A stretch of DNA of 64,000 bases, from positions 1,984,001-2,048,000 of the forward strand of contig NZ_CP087997.1 in NCBI RefSeq assembly GCF_021044565.1, in the 5' to 3' direction. Source of the DNA: Subtercola endophyticus. GTDB lineage: Bacteria > Actinomycetota > Actinomycetes > Actinomycetales > Microbacteriaceae. The notes under the pieces are model-generated. The model was not told the origin of the DNA. It did not search any database and saw only the letters and a program-made list of their open reading frames with translations. Numbering within the stretch: the stretch's first letter is position 1; every line of letters starts with the position of its first letter. Of the stretch, positions 54,276 through 63,747 are shown piece by piece. Made by a program: the position numbers and the translations under genes.

Positions 54276-54842
54276 TCAGCTGTCTCGGCTCGCCGCTGCC
54301 GGCTCCGTCACTGACCCGACTACTGGCCCCTCCGCCGGTGCCGCCAGCGGTGCCGCCAGCAGCGAAACGACGAACGCGCCGCCCTTCGTTGCCTGCTGAC
54401 CCACTTCGACGAAACCCAGGCGGTGGTGGAATCGTAGCGACCCCGGGTTCGGCGGCGAGAGGTTGACCTCGCAGAACACTTCGGAGACACCCTCGGAGCG
54501 CGCGGAGTCGAAAATCGTGGTGTAGAGCATTTGCCCGACGCCCGCGTCGCGCGCGCCCTCGGCCACGACGATGCGGTCGACGTAGAGAAAATCGCTCGAA
54601 CGGCTCTCGAACCAGCGATAGTTCTCGCTGTGGTAGTCGGCGCCCGAAACGAGGGTGAGCGCGAATCCGAGCACGCCGGCGGGCTCAGCGTCGTCGACGA
54701 CCGTGAACCCGAATCGCACCTCGGCCAGAATTGCTCGCAGCGCCGGCTCGTCGAGCTTGTTGACCGCGGGCACGGCGAGATTGTTCAGGGCGAGCAGCTG
54801 GGCTACGTCGTCAGATCGGGTGGCGCGAACGTGAAGTGTCAT
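54276..54842 (-). CDS. GNAT-family N-acetyltransferase
   Basis: 188 aa. VRATRSDDVAQLLALNNLAVPAVN, then DFLYVDRIVVAEGARDAGVGQMLYTTIFDSAR (acetyl-CoA P-loop as R/D-x-x-G-x-G) and CEVNLSPPNPGSLRFHHRLGFVEVG. The last 25 residues are a repetitive Ala/Pro/Gly tail. Substrate unknown. Confidence 0.9.
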   Translation of the reverse strand: MTLHVRATRSDDVAQLLALNNLAVPAVNKLDEPALRAILAEVRFGFTVVDDAEPAGVLGFALTLVSGADYHSENYRWFESRSSDFLYVDRIVVAEGARDAGVGQMLYTTIFDSARSEGVSEVFCEVNLSPPNPGSLRFHHRLGFVEVGQQATKGGAFVVSLLAAPLAAPAEGPVVGSVTEPAAASRDS

Positions 54843-54927
54843 GACTCGAACCTACACATCCACAGGCTGCACACTGTGGGAGTTGTGCACAGGGCGAGGC
54901 TGCCGGAATGGATGCCAGACGGTTGCG

Positions 54928-54940
54928 CTTTACTGTAAAG
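54928..54940. promoter_or_regulatory. Palindrome CTTTACTGTAAAG upstream of the TIGR03086-like gene
   Basis: Perfect 6-1-6 inverted repeat, 17 bp before the ATG at 54958, in otherwise GC-rich DNA. Its position fits an operator; TTACTGTAAAG also resembles a promoter -10 region. Confidence 0.6.
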
Positions 54941-54957
54941 ACATGAACGGAGACCCC

Positions 54958-55518
54958 ATGAGCATCGACTGGCTGAGCCTGCACGGGACGGCACACGACG
55001 AGTTCGGTGCGCGCCTTGCGGCCGTCACCGACTGGTCGGCGCCGACGCCCGACACCGAGTGGAATACGCATCAACTGGTGCAGCACGTCATCGAAGAGCA
55101 GCAGTGGGTTCCGCTGCTGCTCGAGGGCCGCACGGTGCGCGACGCGCATCCCCTCATTCGGCCGCTCGGTGACGACCTCATCGGCGAGTGGCATCGCTAC
55201 TCCGCCGCGGCCGCGTCGGCCTGGGCCAAGGCCGCCCCCGAGACGCCCGTACATGTGTCGTACGGAACCATTCCCGCGAGCGAGTACCTGCGCGAGCAGG
55301 TTTCTGACGTGACAATCCACACGTGGGATCTCGCGAAGGCCACCCATTCGTCTGACTCGATCGACCCGGCCTTGATCGAGGCCGTGTACACCGTGTTCGA
55401 GCCGCAGAAAGACACGCTCGAGGCGAGCGGGTTGTTCGCCTCGCCCGTTCCGATCGCCGACGACGCTCCGCTGCAATCGCGGCTGCTCGCGCTCACCGGT
55501 CGCGACGACCGCGAGTAG
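54958..55518 (+). CDS. TIGR03086-family (mycothiol-type DinB-like) protein
   Basis: 186 aa from ATG at 54958 (GGAG upstream; ATG at 54943 also possible). Matches the actinobacterial DinB/mycothiol-dependent maleylpyruvate isomerase group: WLSLHGTAHDEFGARLAAVTDWSAPTPDTEWNTHQLVQHVIEEQQWVPLLLEG, then VHVSYGTIPASEYLREQVSDVTIHTWDLAKAT. The metal-binding His residues of the family are present at H in HVIEE, and in IHTWDLA. Divergent from the GNAT gene. Confidence 0.87.
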   Translation: MSIDWLSLHGTAHDEFGARLAAVTDWSAPTPDTEWNTHQLVQHVIEEQQWVPLLLEGRTVRDAHPLIRPLGDDLIGEWHRYSAAAASAWAKAAPETPVHVSYGTIPASEYLREQVSDVTIHTWDLAKATHSSDSIDPALIEAVYTVFEPQKDTLEASGLFASPVPIADDAPLQSRLLALTGRDDRE

Positions 55519-55551
55519 TCGGCGCGAGAGTAACCGAGGCGACAGGCGACC

Positions 55552-56550
55552 ATGGCGAAACGCGGTGACATCAAGCTTCCCGATTTGACGGGCCGGCGGG
55601 CTGTGGTGACGGGAGGCAACTCCGGGCTGGGCTTCGAGACGGCTCGCCGACTGCTCGCGGCCGGTGCCGATGTGACCATCACCGCGCGCTCGGCAGAGAA
55701 GGGCGCCGAGGCTCTGCGCCGTCTGCAGAGCGGCGCCGCGGGCCGCTCGGGCGACGCGGAGCGCGAATCCGGGTCGTTCGAGGCCGCCGCCGCGGCGGTG
55801 ACACCGGGCACTCCGAGCCTCGCCTCGCTCGACCTCGCGAATCTCGGCTCGGTGCGGCGGCTCGCCGACGCGATCGTGGCCGACGGGCATCCGCTCGACC
55901 TGCTCTTCAACAATGCCGGCGTGATGGCCGTGCCGCGTCGAACACTCACCGACGACGGCTTCGAGCTGCAGTTCGGAACGAACCATCTCGGCCACTTCGC
56001 TCTCACAGGCCTGCTGTTGCCGGCCTTGATGCGTTCCGACACGGCCCGCGTGATCACCATGTCGAGCATCATGCACTGGATCGGGCGCATCGATTTTGAA
56101 GACCTGCAGAGCGAAAGTAAGTACAACGCGTGGGGCGCTTACGGTCAGTCGAAACTGGCGAACCTGATGTTCGCCAAAGAGCTCGCCAGGCGCAACGCGA
56201 CGCTCGGCTGGGGCGTGCTGAGTGTGGCCGCTCATCCGGGCTTCAGTCGCACGAACCTGCAGTCGTCAGGCCCGAACCTCGGGCGGGCGAAGCCGTCGCG
56301 AATGATGAGCGCCATGAACAGCGTGCCCAAAATGACGCAGAGTGCCGAGCAGGGCGCACTGCCCGAACTCTTCGCGGCCACGAACGATGAGGTTCTCGGG
56401 GGTGACTACTTCGGCCCGTCGGGGCCGGTCGAGCTCACCGGTGAACCGAACTTCGCGCATTTCGCCCGTCGCGCCGAGAACGAGAAGCAGCTCGCGCTGC
56501 TCTGGTTGCGCTCAGAAGAGCTCACGGGCGTGCACTTTCCCACCGACTGA
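55552..56550 (+). CDS. Short-chain dehydrogenase/reductase (retinol dehydrogenase-like)
   Basis: 332 aa. TGGNSGLGFETARRLLAAGADVTITAR (NADPH), LFNNAGVMAVPRRT, MSSIMHWIG (Ser) and YNAWGAYGQSKLANLMFAKEL (Tyr-x-x-x-Lys). Residues about 60-90 (GRSGDAERESGSFEAAAAAVTPGTPS) are an insertion compared with usual family members. Substrate unknown. Confidence 0.93.
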   Translation: MAKRGDIKLPDLTGRRAVVTGGNSGLGFETARRLLAAGADVTITARSAEKGAEALRRLQSGAAGRSGDAERESGSFEAAAAAVTPGTPSLASLDLANLGSVRRLADAIVADGHPLDLLFNNAGVMAVPRRTLTDDGFELQFGTNHLGHFALTGLLLPALMRSDTARVITMSSIMHWIGRIDFEDLQSESKYNAWGAYGQSKLANLMFAKELARRNATLGWGVLSVAAHPGFSRTNLQSSGPNLGRAKPSRMMSAMNSVPKMTQSAEQGALPELFAATNDEVLGGDYFGPSGPVELTGEPNFAHFARRAENEKQLALLWLRSEELTGVHFPTD

Positions 56551-56556
56551 GCTTCG

Positions 56557-57414
56557 TCACGCGGCGGGGCGGGAGAGCGGGCGCCCCATGATGGCGGAGG
56601 TGAGTGCCTCGACGGGCGAGGCGGCCGCTGCCGGGTTCGCCAGCAGGCGAAAGTCGACGTAACCGAGTTCGGGCAGGCCGAACCGCGCGCCGACCGGCAC
56701 CAGATCGTCGGGAATCAGCGACTGCGGAAACACTGCGATGCCGATTCCGGCCCGAACGGCAGCGAGCAGCCCGTTTACCTCGCGCGTATTGCACGTCACC
56801 CGCCACGTGCGCCCCGCTGCCTCGAGCGCGTCTATCGCGCTCTGCCGGCTGATGCTCGGAGCCTGGTAGACGATGAGCGGCACCGGCTCCCCCGGGTCGA
56901 CGACCGTCTTCGGCTGCCCCACCCACACCTGCGTATCGCGCCGAACCAGCGCACCCTCGTCTGAATCCGACATGCGCTTGATGAAGATGAGGTCGAGCCG
57001 GCCCGCCTTCAACTGCCGGTAGAGCGGCGTGCTCTGGTTCACCGTCAGCTCGAGGTTGATCTGCGGGTACAGCTGACGAAAGTGCCGCAGAATGCGCGGC
57101 AGCTGCGTAATCGCGAGGTCGTCCGCGGCACCGAACCTCAGCTTTCCGCGCATGGCGGATCCGCTGAAATACGCGGTCGCTGCCGAATGGGCCGCAAGGA
57201 TGCTGCGCGCGAACCCTGCCATCGCGTCACCGTTGTCGGTCATCCGCACGTCTCGCGTGTCGCGAGCCACGAGCTGACGCCCCGCCGCGTCTTCGAGCTT
57301 GCGAATGTGCTGGCTCACGGTGGGCTGACTGATACCGAGTCGATGCGCGGCAGCCGTGAAGCTGTGGGTCTCAGCGACCGCTAGAAAAGTAGTGAGCAGC
57401 ACCGGGTCGAACAT
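56557..57414 (-). CDS. LysR-type transcriptional regulator
   Basis: 285 aa. LTTFLAVAETHSFTAAAHRLGISQPTVSQHIRKLEDAAGRQLVARDTRDVRMTDNG is the LysR HTH; two-lobed periplasmic-binding-like effector domain follows (LRFGAADDLAITQLPRILRHF). Convergent with the SDR and divergent from the MFS gene; it probably controls the latter. Confidence 0.94.
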   Translation of the reverse strand: MFDPVLLTTFLAVAETHSFTAAAHRLGISQPTVSQHIRKLEDAAGRQLVARDTRDVRMTDNGDAMAGFARSILAAHSAATAYFSGSAMRGKLRFGAADDLAITQLPRILRHFRQLYPQINLELTVNQSTPLYRQLKAGRLDLIFIKRMSDSDEGALVRRDTQVWVGQPKTVVDPGEPVPLIVYQAPSISRQSAIDALEAAGRTWRVTCNTREVNGLLAAVRAGIGIAVFPQSLIPDDLVPVGARFGLPELGYVDFRLLANPAAAASPVEALTSAIMGRPLSRPAA

Positions 57415-57473
57415 GAGCCGAACCTCTTCATTCGATTTCGTAATAGGAGTAATAGCCTCAATTTAGCAAGATA
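57415..57473. promoter_or_regulatory. LysR/MFS divergent promoter region
   Basis: AT-rich for this genome. GTAATAGGAGTAATAG holds a direct repeat TAATAG, and AATTTAGCAAGATAAT gives a likely -10 (57468-57473) for the MFS gene. Confidence 0.5.
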
Positions 57474-57536
57474 ATGGATGCCCGCGAGATACGGTCGAAG
57501 AACACCACTCATTACTACGCAACTCAGGATCCATAC

Positions 57537-58913
57537 GTGACTGCTCCACCGCCCACCCGCCCCATTCCCATCGTTCGAAACGAAGCGCCGGTCCGTGCGG
57601 CGAATTCGGCTCCCGCCACGGCCCCGGTTCCGATCATCCAGCACCGCCCGCCGTGGCGCGACACACTCGTCGCTCTGCGCATCCGCAACTATCGCCTGTT
57701 CACGTTCTCGAACATGGTCTCGATGACCGGCACGTGGATGCAGCGCATCGCCCAAGACTGGCTCGTTCTCGAACTCACCGGCAGTGTGACCGCGGTCGGC
57801 ATCACCGTTGCCATGCAGTTCACACCGATGCTGCTGTTCGGACTCTTCGGGGGCGTGTTCGTCGACCGGCATTCGCGCCGCCTGTTGCTCATCACGACGC
57901 AGATCGCCCTGTTTTTTCTCGCCGCCGCCCTCGCCGCACTCACTTTGAGCGGGGTCGTGGTGGTCTGGGAGGTCTATATCATCGCGTTTCTGGTCGGGGT
58001 GGTGACCGTGTTCGACAACCCCGCGCGCCAGGTGTTCGTGAACGAGCTCGTGGGTCCGAAGTACCTGCACAACGCCATCGCCATCAACTCGTCGGTATTT
58101 CAGCTGGGCGGGCTGGTCGGGCCCGCCGTGAGTGGCGCTCTGCTGGTGGCCGTGGGCGCCGGATGGTCGTTCGCCATCAACGCCATCAGCTGTCTGTTCG
58201 TCGTGGCGGCGTTGCTCCGGTTGCGCGTGGCCGACTTACACAAGACGACGCCCGCTCCGCGGGCTCCGGGTCAGCTGCGCGAGGGGCTGCGCTACGTCGT
58301 GTCGAAGCCGTCGATTCTCTGGACCATGGTCATGATGGCCGTGCTGTCGCTGTTCACCTTCTCGATGCCGGTGTTGCTCGCCGCCTTCGCGAGCAACGTC
58401 TTCGACGTCGGGGCCGGCGGGTACGGCCTGTTCAATACGCTGCTCGCGATCGGCGCCTTCACGGGGGCCATCGCCTCGACGCGGAGGATGGGCATCCGGT
58501 TGCGCACCGTGATCGCAACCGCCGCTCTATTCGGCGGTCTGCAGGCGCTCGCCGGTCTCATGCCCAACCAAGTGTTCTTCTCGGTGGTGCTCATCGGAGT
58601 GGGGTTCGCGAACCTGCTCTTCATCACGGGTGCAAACTCGCTCGTACAGATCTCGTCGAACATGGCGGTGCGCGGGCGGGTGATGTCGGTCTACGTGCTG
58701 GTGCTGCTCGGCGGGCAGGCCATCGGTGGGCCGTTCATGGGTTTCATCGTGGAGACGTTCGGGGCGCACCGGGCAATGGCGATCTCGGGGCTGGCCCCCG
58801 TCGTCGCCGCGGCCGTGATCGGCGCCATTCTGGGGAAGCAGGGTCGGTTGCGCCTGCGGCTCACCCTGCACTCCGGCCCCCGATTCATGAGCATCGTCAG
58901 AGCTGACGACTGA
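57537..58913 (+). CDS. MFS exporter (MFS_3/DHA3-like)
   Basis: 458 aa from GTG at 57537, chosen because a -10-like GATAAT lies at 57468, so an earlier ATG (57474) would precede or abut the transcript start; that ATG would give 479 aa. About 40 Pro-rich residues precede ten to twelve helices with the family motif LRIRNYRLFTFSNMVSMTGTWMQRIAQDWLVLELTGS, GLFGGVFVDRHSRRLLL and FDNPARQVFVNELV. Drug or siderophore exporter type; substrate unknown. Confidence 0.9.
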   Translation: MTAPPPTRPIPIVRNEAPVRAANSAPATAPVPIIQHRPPWRDTLVALRIRNYRLFTFSNMVSMTGTWMQRIAQDWLVLELTGSVTAVGITVAMQFTPMLLFGLFGGVFVDRHSRRLLLITTQIALFFLAAALAALTLSGVVVVWEVYIIAFLVGVVTVFDNPARQVFVNELVGPKYLHNAIAINSSVFQLGGLVGPAVSGALLVAVGAGWSFAINAISCLFVVAALLRLRVADLHKTTPAPRAPGQLREGLRYVVSKPSILWTMVMMAVLSLFTFSMPVLLAAFASNVFDVGAGGYGLFNTLLAIGAFTGAIASTRRMGIRLRTVIATAALFGGLQALAGLMPNQVFFSVVLIGVGFANLLFITGANSLVQISSNMAVRGRVMSVYVLVLLGGQAIGGPFMGFIVETFGAHRAMAISGLAPVVAAAVIGAILGKQGRLRLRLTLHSGPRFMSIVRADD

Positions 58914-58942
58914 GCGGTCTGGGCGCGTGCGATGATCGCAAG

Positions 58943-59602
58943 GTGAGTACTAGCAGTCAATCCGTTCCCCTGATGCGCAGATCAGCCACGCGTGCCGTCA
59001 TCATGCTTCTCGTCGGAATAGCGGCCGGGTTCATCGCCGGGGCCTTCGGAGGCTGGGCGGATTCCGCCGTCATCGGCTGGATCTGCGCGGCCCTCGTGTA
59101 CAACATCTGGACCTGGGCTCGCACCCACAACAAGAATTCCGCCGACACCGCTAAGCACGCAACCCGAGAAGACCCCTCCCGTGCGGCCGCCGAGCTGCTG
59201 CTGCTGCTCGCGAGTCTCGGCAGCATCGCTGCTGTCGTCATCGTCATTCTCGGCTCGAGCGACGAGCACGGTGCAGACAAGTTCGGAGCCGGGGCGCTCG
59301 GCGTGCTGAGCCTGACCCTCTCGTGGATACTGGTGCACATCTTGTTCACCCTGCGCTATGCGTCGCTCTACTACCGCGGTACACCGGGCGGCGTCGACTT
59401 CAACCAGAAAGAAGACCCGCGGTACAGCGATTTCTACTACCTGTCGTTCACCATCGGCATGACCTACCAGGTCTCCGACACGACCTTCGAGAACAGCGCG
59501 TTCCGGGCGCAGGCGCTCCGCCACGCCCTTCTCTCGTACCTCTTCGGCGCGGTCATCCTCGCGTCGGCCATCAACCTCGTCGCCGGCCTGGCGAGCCACT
59601 AG
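58943..59602 (+). CDS. DUF1345-family membrane protein
   Basis: 219 aa from GTG at 58943. Five helices; DUF1345 motifs WADSAVIGWICAALVYNIWTWARTHNK and YYRGTPGGVDFNQKEDPRYSDFYYLSFTIGMTYQVSDTTFENSAFRAQALRHALLSYLFG. Function unknown. Confidence 0.9.
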   Translation: MSTSSQSVPLMRRSATRAVIMLLVGIAAGFIAGAFGGWADSAVIGWICAALVYNIWTWARTHNKNSADTAKHATREDPSRAAAELLLLLASLGSIAAVVIVILGSSDEHGADKFGAGALGVLSLTLSWILVHILFTLRYASLYYRGTPGGVDFNQKEDPRYSDFYYLSFTIGMTYQVSDTTFENSAFRAQALRHALLSYLFGAVILASAINLVAGLASH

Positions 59603-59644
59603 CCTGGTGCGTCGCCATCGCAGGGGCGGCGTACCAGACGGGTT

Positions 59645-59749
59645 CAGAGAAAGCGGCGACCGCGCTCGTCGCTTTCTCTGTTGGTAGCGGCCAATACAGC
59701 GATACGTTTCACCAGTCGCATGGTGCGCCGCAGGGGCGGCGGCGCACCA
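59645..59749. terminator. Two hairpins between DUF1345 and gatB genes
   Basis: Hairpin 1: CAGAGAAAGCG (59645-59655) and CGCTTTCTCTG (59670-59680). Hairpin 2: TGGTGCGCCGC (59721-59731) and GCGGCGCACCA (59739-59749). CGCAGGGGCGGCG occurs near 59620 and 59730, a direct repeat. The genes are convergent; both hairpins probably terminate. Confidence 0.75.
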
Positions 59750-59755
59750 ATCAAT

Positions 59756-61270
59756 TCAGGCGCTTGCGCGTTCTAGCACGAGTTCGCGAACGCGGGCGGC
59801 GTCGGCCTGGCCCTTCATGGCCTTCATGACGGCACCGATCACAGCACCGGCAGCCTGAACCTTACCGTCGCGAATCTTCGCGAGAACATCCGGTTGCGCC
59901 GCCAGTGCCTCATCGATGGCCGCGATCAGCGCACCGTCGTCGGACACGACTGCCAATCCGCGGCCCGCCACGACCTCGTCGGGCGTGCCTTCACCCTCGA
60001 TGACGCCCTCGAGCACCTGACGCGCGAGACGGTCGGTGAGGGTTCCGGCGTCGACGAGCGCGATGAGCTCGGAGACGTGCAGCGGCGACACCAGCGTTGA
60101 GGCGTCGACCCCGCGCTGATTGGCCACGCGAGCGATCTCGCCGGTCCACCACTTGCGTGCGGACTGAGCGGATGACCCAGCCTTCGTCGTCTCCACGATC
60201 TCGGTGAGCAACCCCGAGTTCACCACGTCTTGAAACTCGAGATCGGTGAAGCCCCAGTCGGCCTTGAGACGCCTCCGCCTGGCAACCGGAGCCTCGGGCA
60301 GCGCGGCCCGCAGTTCCTCGATGAGTTCGGGCGACGGCACCACGGGCAGCAGGTCGGGCTCCGGAAAGTACCGGTAGTCGTCGGCGTCGCTCTTCGGGCG
60401 CCCGGCCGAGGTCTGGCCGGTGTCTTCGTGCCAGTGCCGCGTCTCTTGGATGATGGTTCCGCCCTTGGCCAGAATGGCGGCCTGACGCTGAATCTCGTAC
60501 CGAATGGCCCGCTCGACAGAACGCAACGAGTTCACGTTCTTCGTCTCGGTGCGCGTGCCCAACTTCGCGGCCGGCTCGCCCGGCGCCGTGCGCGGGCGCA
60601 GCGAGATGTTCGCGTCGCAACGGAGGTTGCCGCGCTCCATCTTCGCGTCGCTGATACCGAGCGCCACGACGATGTCGCGGATCGTCGACACATAGGCCTT
60701 CGCCAGCTCGGGCGCGTCACTCTCGGCGCCGTAGATGATGTCGGTCACGATCTCGACGAGCGGAACGCCGGCCCGGTTGTAGTCGACAAGCGAATACTCG
60801 GCGCCTTGAATACGGCCCGTGGCACCGCCCACGTGCGTGAGCTTGCCGGCGTCTTCTTCCATGTGCGCACGCTCGATCGGCACCGTGAAGAGGCGGCCGT
60901 CGGGCAACTCCACCTCGACAGAGCCGGTGAACGCGATGGGCTCGTCGAACTGCGAGATCTGGTAGTTTTTCGCCAGGTCGGGGTAGAAGTAGTTCTTGCG
61001 CGCGAAGCGCGAGGTGGGTGCGATCGAGCATCCGAGGGCCAGCCCCAGGCTGATGGCGTACTTGACGGCCTGCTCGTTGACCACGGGCAGCGACCCCGGC
61101 AGGCCGAGGTCGACGGGCGTCACATTCGTGTTCGGCTCGCCGCCGAAGAAGTTCGGGGCGTCAGAGAACATCTTGGTCTTGGTGTTCAGCTCGACGTGCA
61201 CTTCGAAGCCGAGCACCGGCTCGAACAGCTCGAGGGCTTTGTCGTAATCCATCAGCTCGGGCTTGGCCAT
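59756..61270 (-). CDS. gatB: Aspartyl/glutamyl-tRNA amidotransferase subunit B
   Basis: 504 aa. [23 protein letters not shown] opening, [46 protein letters not shown], and a C-terminal YqeY-type helical domain. Phosphorylates and binds Glu/Asp-tRNA, together with GatA and GatC producing Gln-tRNA and/or Asn-tRNA. Start overlaps the gatA stop (TGATG). Confidence 0.96.
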   Translation of the reverse strand: MAKPELMDYDKALELFEPVLGFEVHVELNTKTKMFSDAPNFFGGEPNTNVTPVDLGLPGSLPVVNEQAVKYAISLGLALGCSIAPTSRFARKNYFYPDLAKNYQISQFDEPIAFTGSVEVELPDGRLFTVPIERAHMEEDAGKLTHVGGATGRIQGAEYSLVDYNRAGVPLVEIVTDIIYGAESDAPELAKAYVSTIRDIVVALGISDAKMERGNLRCDANISLRPRTAPGEPAAKLGTRTETKNVNSLRSVERAIRYEIQRQAAILAKGGTIIQETRHWHEDTGQTSAGRPKSDADDYRYFPEPDLLPVVPSPELIEELRAALPEAPVARRRRLKADWGFTDLEFQDVVNSGLLTEIVETTKAGSSAQSARKWWTGEIARVANQRGVDASTLVSPLHVSELIALVDAGTLTDRLARQVLEGVIEGEGTPDEVVAGRGLAVVSDDGALIAAIDEALAAQPDVLAKIRDGKVQAAGAVIGAVMKAMKGQADAARVRELVLERASA

Positions 61271-62850
61271 CAGACGGCCCCTTCTTCAGACGCGAACATT
61301 TCTTGCGGGGCGAGGTCGGGCGCTTCGCTGAGCAGCGGATGCCCCCACTTCTCTTCGAGCAGCGCCTCGAGTGTTGCGCCGAGCTTGTAGAGCCGGGCAT
61401 CCTCTCGCGCAGGCGCCATGAACTGGATGCCCACCGGAAGCCCGTCTTCGGGAGCAAGCCCGACGGGCAGGCTGATTCCGGGGACGCCCGCGAGGTTCGC
61501 CGGAATCGTGGTGAGGTCGTTCAGGTACATCGCCAGCGGGTCGTCGAGCTTCTCGCCGAGCTTGAACGCTGTGGTGGGCGCGCTCGGGCTGACCAGCACG
61601 TCGACGTCGGCGAACACCCGCGCGAAGTCGCGCTGGATGAGCGTGCGAACCTTCTGTGCGGAGCCGTAGTAGGCGTCGTAGTAGCCCGCGCTGAGCGCAT
61701 AGGTGCCGAGGATAATACGGCGCTTCACCTCGGGACCGAAGCCGGCCTCGCGGGTCGCCGACATGACGTCTTCGACCGTGCCACCACCGGGCGGGTTGAC
61801 CCGCAGCCCGAAGCGCACCGAGTCGAACTTCGCGAGGTTGCTCGACGCCTCGGCGGGAAGGATCAGGTAGTACGCCGAGATGGCGTACTCGAAGCTCGGA
61901 GTGCTGACCTCGACGACCTCGGCGCCGGCTGCGGTGAGCAGCGCGACCGCTTCTTCGAAGCGCTGGGTGACACCCTTCTGGAAGCCGTCGCCCTGCAGTT
62001 CTTTGACGATGCCGACCTTCAGGCCCTTCAAGCTGCGCGTCGCCGCGCCCTCGCGAGCGGCGGCGGCGAAGCTCGGCCACTCGTCGCGCAGGCTCGTGGA
62101 GTCGCGCGCGTCGTGGCCGCCGATGACGTCGTGCAGCAGTGCCGCGTCGAGAACGCTGCGGCTGACCGGCCCGACCTGATCGAGGCTGGAGGCGAGGGCG
62201 ATGGCGCCGTAGCGGCTCACTCCCCCGTAGGTGGGCTTCATGCCGACGCTGCCCGTCACCGCGGCCGGCTGGCGAATCGAGCCGCCGGTGTCGCTGCCGA
62301 GTGCCAGTGGTGCCTCGAAGGCGGCGACGGCCGCGGCGCTGCCGCCACCGGAGCCGCCGGGGATGCGGTCGAGATCCCACGGGTTGTGCGTCGGACCATA
62401 CGCCGAGTGCTCGGTGGAGGAGCCCATGGCGAACTCGTCCATGTTCGTCTTGCCAAGCGGAATGAGGCCGGCTCGCCGCAGCTTGGCGACGACGGTCGCA
62501 TCGTAGGGCGGAACCCAGCCCTGCAGAATCTTCGACCCCGCGGTGCTCGGCATATCGATGGTGCAGAGCACGTCTTTGATGGCGATCGGCACGCCGGCGA
62601 GTTCACTGCCCGCGCCGCGAGCGGTTCCGCTCTCGTCGGCGGTGAGGTCACCGGATGCTCGGCGAGCGTCGATCGCGCGTGCAGTCGCCCGGGCCTGGTC
62701 TGCCGCCACGTGCAGGAACGCGTGCACGTCGGGCTCGACGGCGGCGATGCGGTCGAGGTGGGCATCCACTGCTTCGAGGCTGCTCACTTCGCGCGTGGCG
62801 AGCTTCTCGGCCAGCGCGGAGGCGCTCAGGCGGGTCAGGTCGTGGCTCAC
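61270..62850 (-). CDS. gatA: Aspartyl/glutamyl-tRNA amidotransferase subunit A
   Basis: 526 aa. Amidase Ser-cisSer-Lys triad: [10 protein letters not shown] (Lys), [14 protein letters not shown] (cis-Ser), [14 protein letters not shown] (nucleophile Ser). Releases ammonia from Gln for GatB. Start overlaps the gatC stop by four bases. Confidence 0.96.
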   Translation of the reverse strand: MSHDLTRLSASALAEKLATREVSSLEAVDAHLDRIAAVEPDVHAFLHVAADQARATARAIDARRASGDLTADESGTARGAGSELAGVPIAIKDVLCTIDMPSTAGSKILQGWVPPYDATVVAKLRRAGLIPLGKTNMDEFAMGSSTEHSAYGPTHNPWDLDRIPGGSGGGSAAAVAAFEAPLALGSDTGGSIRQPAAVTGSVGMKPTYGGVSRYGAIALASSLDQVGPVSRSVLDAALLHDVIGGHDARDSTSLRDEWPSFAAAAREGAATRSLKGLKVGIVKELQGDGFQKGVTQRFEEAVALLTAAGAEVVEVSTPSFEYAISAYYLILPAEASSNLAKFDSVRFGLRVNPPGGGTVEDVMSATREAGFGPEVKRRIILGTYALSAGYYDAYYGSAQKVRTLIQRDFARVFADVDVLVSPSAPTTAFKLGEKLDDPLAMYLNDLTTIPANLAGVPGISLPVGLAPEDGLPVGIQFMAPAREDARLYKLGATLEALLEEKWGHPLLSEAPDLAPQEMFASEEGAV

Positions 62851-63260
62851 TGTTCTTCTCCCAGAATGGCCGAGACGCGAAAGCGGCTGCCGTCGTGTTC
62901 GGGTGCCCCCGAGAGCGCTTGCTCTTGGGTGAGGGTGACGCCCACGACGTCTTCGCGGAACACGTTCTGCAGCGGAATGGGGTGGCTCGTAGCGGGCACG
63001 TCGGGGGTCGCGACCTCGGTCACCTTGGCCACGTTGTCGACGATCGCCACCAGCTCGCCGGTGAGTTTCGTGATCTCGTCGTCGGTGAGGTTGATGCGCG
63101 CGAGGCCGGCGAGGTGCGCGACCTGGGCGGTTGTGATCTCGCCGGGGCCGCTAGCGCCTTCTGCGGGCGCAGGCCGACTGTTGGCGCTCGTCGCAGGGCG
63201 CGCACTTTCGCTGCTCGCGACGCTGGCGCTGTTCGCGTTCGGGGGTGTTTCGGTAGACAT
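62847..63260 (-). CDS. gatC: Aspartyl/glutamyl-tRNA amidotransferase subunit C with N-terminal extension
   Basis: 137 aa from ATG at 63260, behind GGAG. The GatC fold is residues about 42-137 ([52 protein letters not shown]). The first 40 residues are Ser/Ala/Pro-rich and absent in standard GatC (about 95-100 aa). An internal start near residue 40 cannot be excluded, but no ribosome site is visible there. First gene of gatCAB. Confidence 0.92.
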   Translation of the reverse strand: MSTETPPNANSASVASSESARPATSANSRPAPAEGASGPGEITTAQVAHLAGLARINLTDDEITKLTGELVAIVDNVAKVTEVATPDVPATSHPIPLQNVFREDVVGVTLTQEQALSGAPEHDGSRFRVSAILGEEQ

Positions 63261-63447
63261 GCGACTCCGTACTGCTGGGTTCGGGGCGGCGCACAACGGC
63301 GCGGCTCGGTGCGGTGCGCTGCCGCGCCCCGGGAACCCATCAAGTGTATTCGCTGTCGCTGACCTTCAGTTGCGCCGCCGTCTCCGGCTCGCCACTGCGT
63401 TTCCGCGCCACAGCGCTCGAATAAGCGCCGGCCGCAGCGAACCCGCA

Positions 63448-63747
63448 TCAGTGCACGGCCGGCACCAACTGGTTGAATTCGATAGTCAGTCGGCCCAGTT
63501 GTGATGAGGCTACTCGGACGCGCACGGTGGCGCCCGGCACAATCGCATCGACCAGCACCTGGGGAATCGCTTGGTTCGTTCGCGGCGGAAAGGAGTCATG
63601 CCCCGGGACCGAGACCAGCAGGTCGAGATGACGGCCGGATCTGCATCGAATTGAGTTCCGAACGCGACATTCGTCGACTGCATTCCCCGCACCACGGCGA
63701 TGAGGTCCGCTGAAGTACAGATCTGCGGCCCCAGTCGACGGTCGAGG
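63448..63747 (-). pseudogene. Decayed tail or second repeat of the right-edge protein
   Basis: Two minus-strand frames together look like one domain. Frame ending at 63448 gives LLVSVPGHDSFPPRTNQAIPQVLVDAIVPGATVRVRVASSQLGRLTIEFNQL; another frame, upstream of it (about 63625-63716), gives DLIAVVRGMQSTNVAFGTQFDADPAVIS. They follow the same order of strands as the intact domain of the next gene, ending in a I[D/E]-type terminal strand. The first frame is also the frame of that gene beyond its TAG. A frameshift pair, or sequencing error, is the simplest reading. Spans 63261-63447 show nothing else. Confidence 0.5.

Noticed and set aside
52177..54399. 740-codon plus-strand frame spanning MFS and gntR
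   Set aside because: Passes antisense through the transporter and out of frame through gntR, and crosses their operator.
61303..63504. 733-codon open frame on the plus strand
   Set aside because: It is antisense to gatA and gatC, whose products have complete catalytic motifs; the inferred protein is Arg/Glu/Ala-rich without any family pattern, typical of GC-rich shadow frames.
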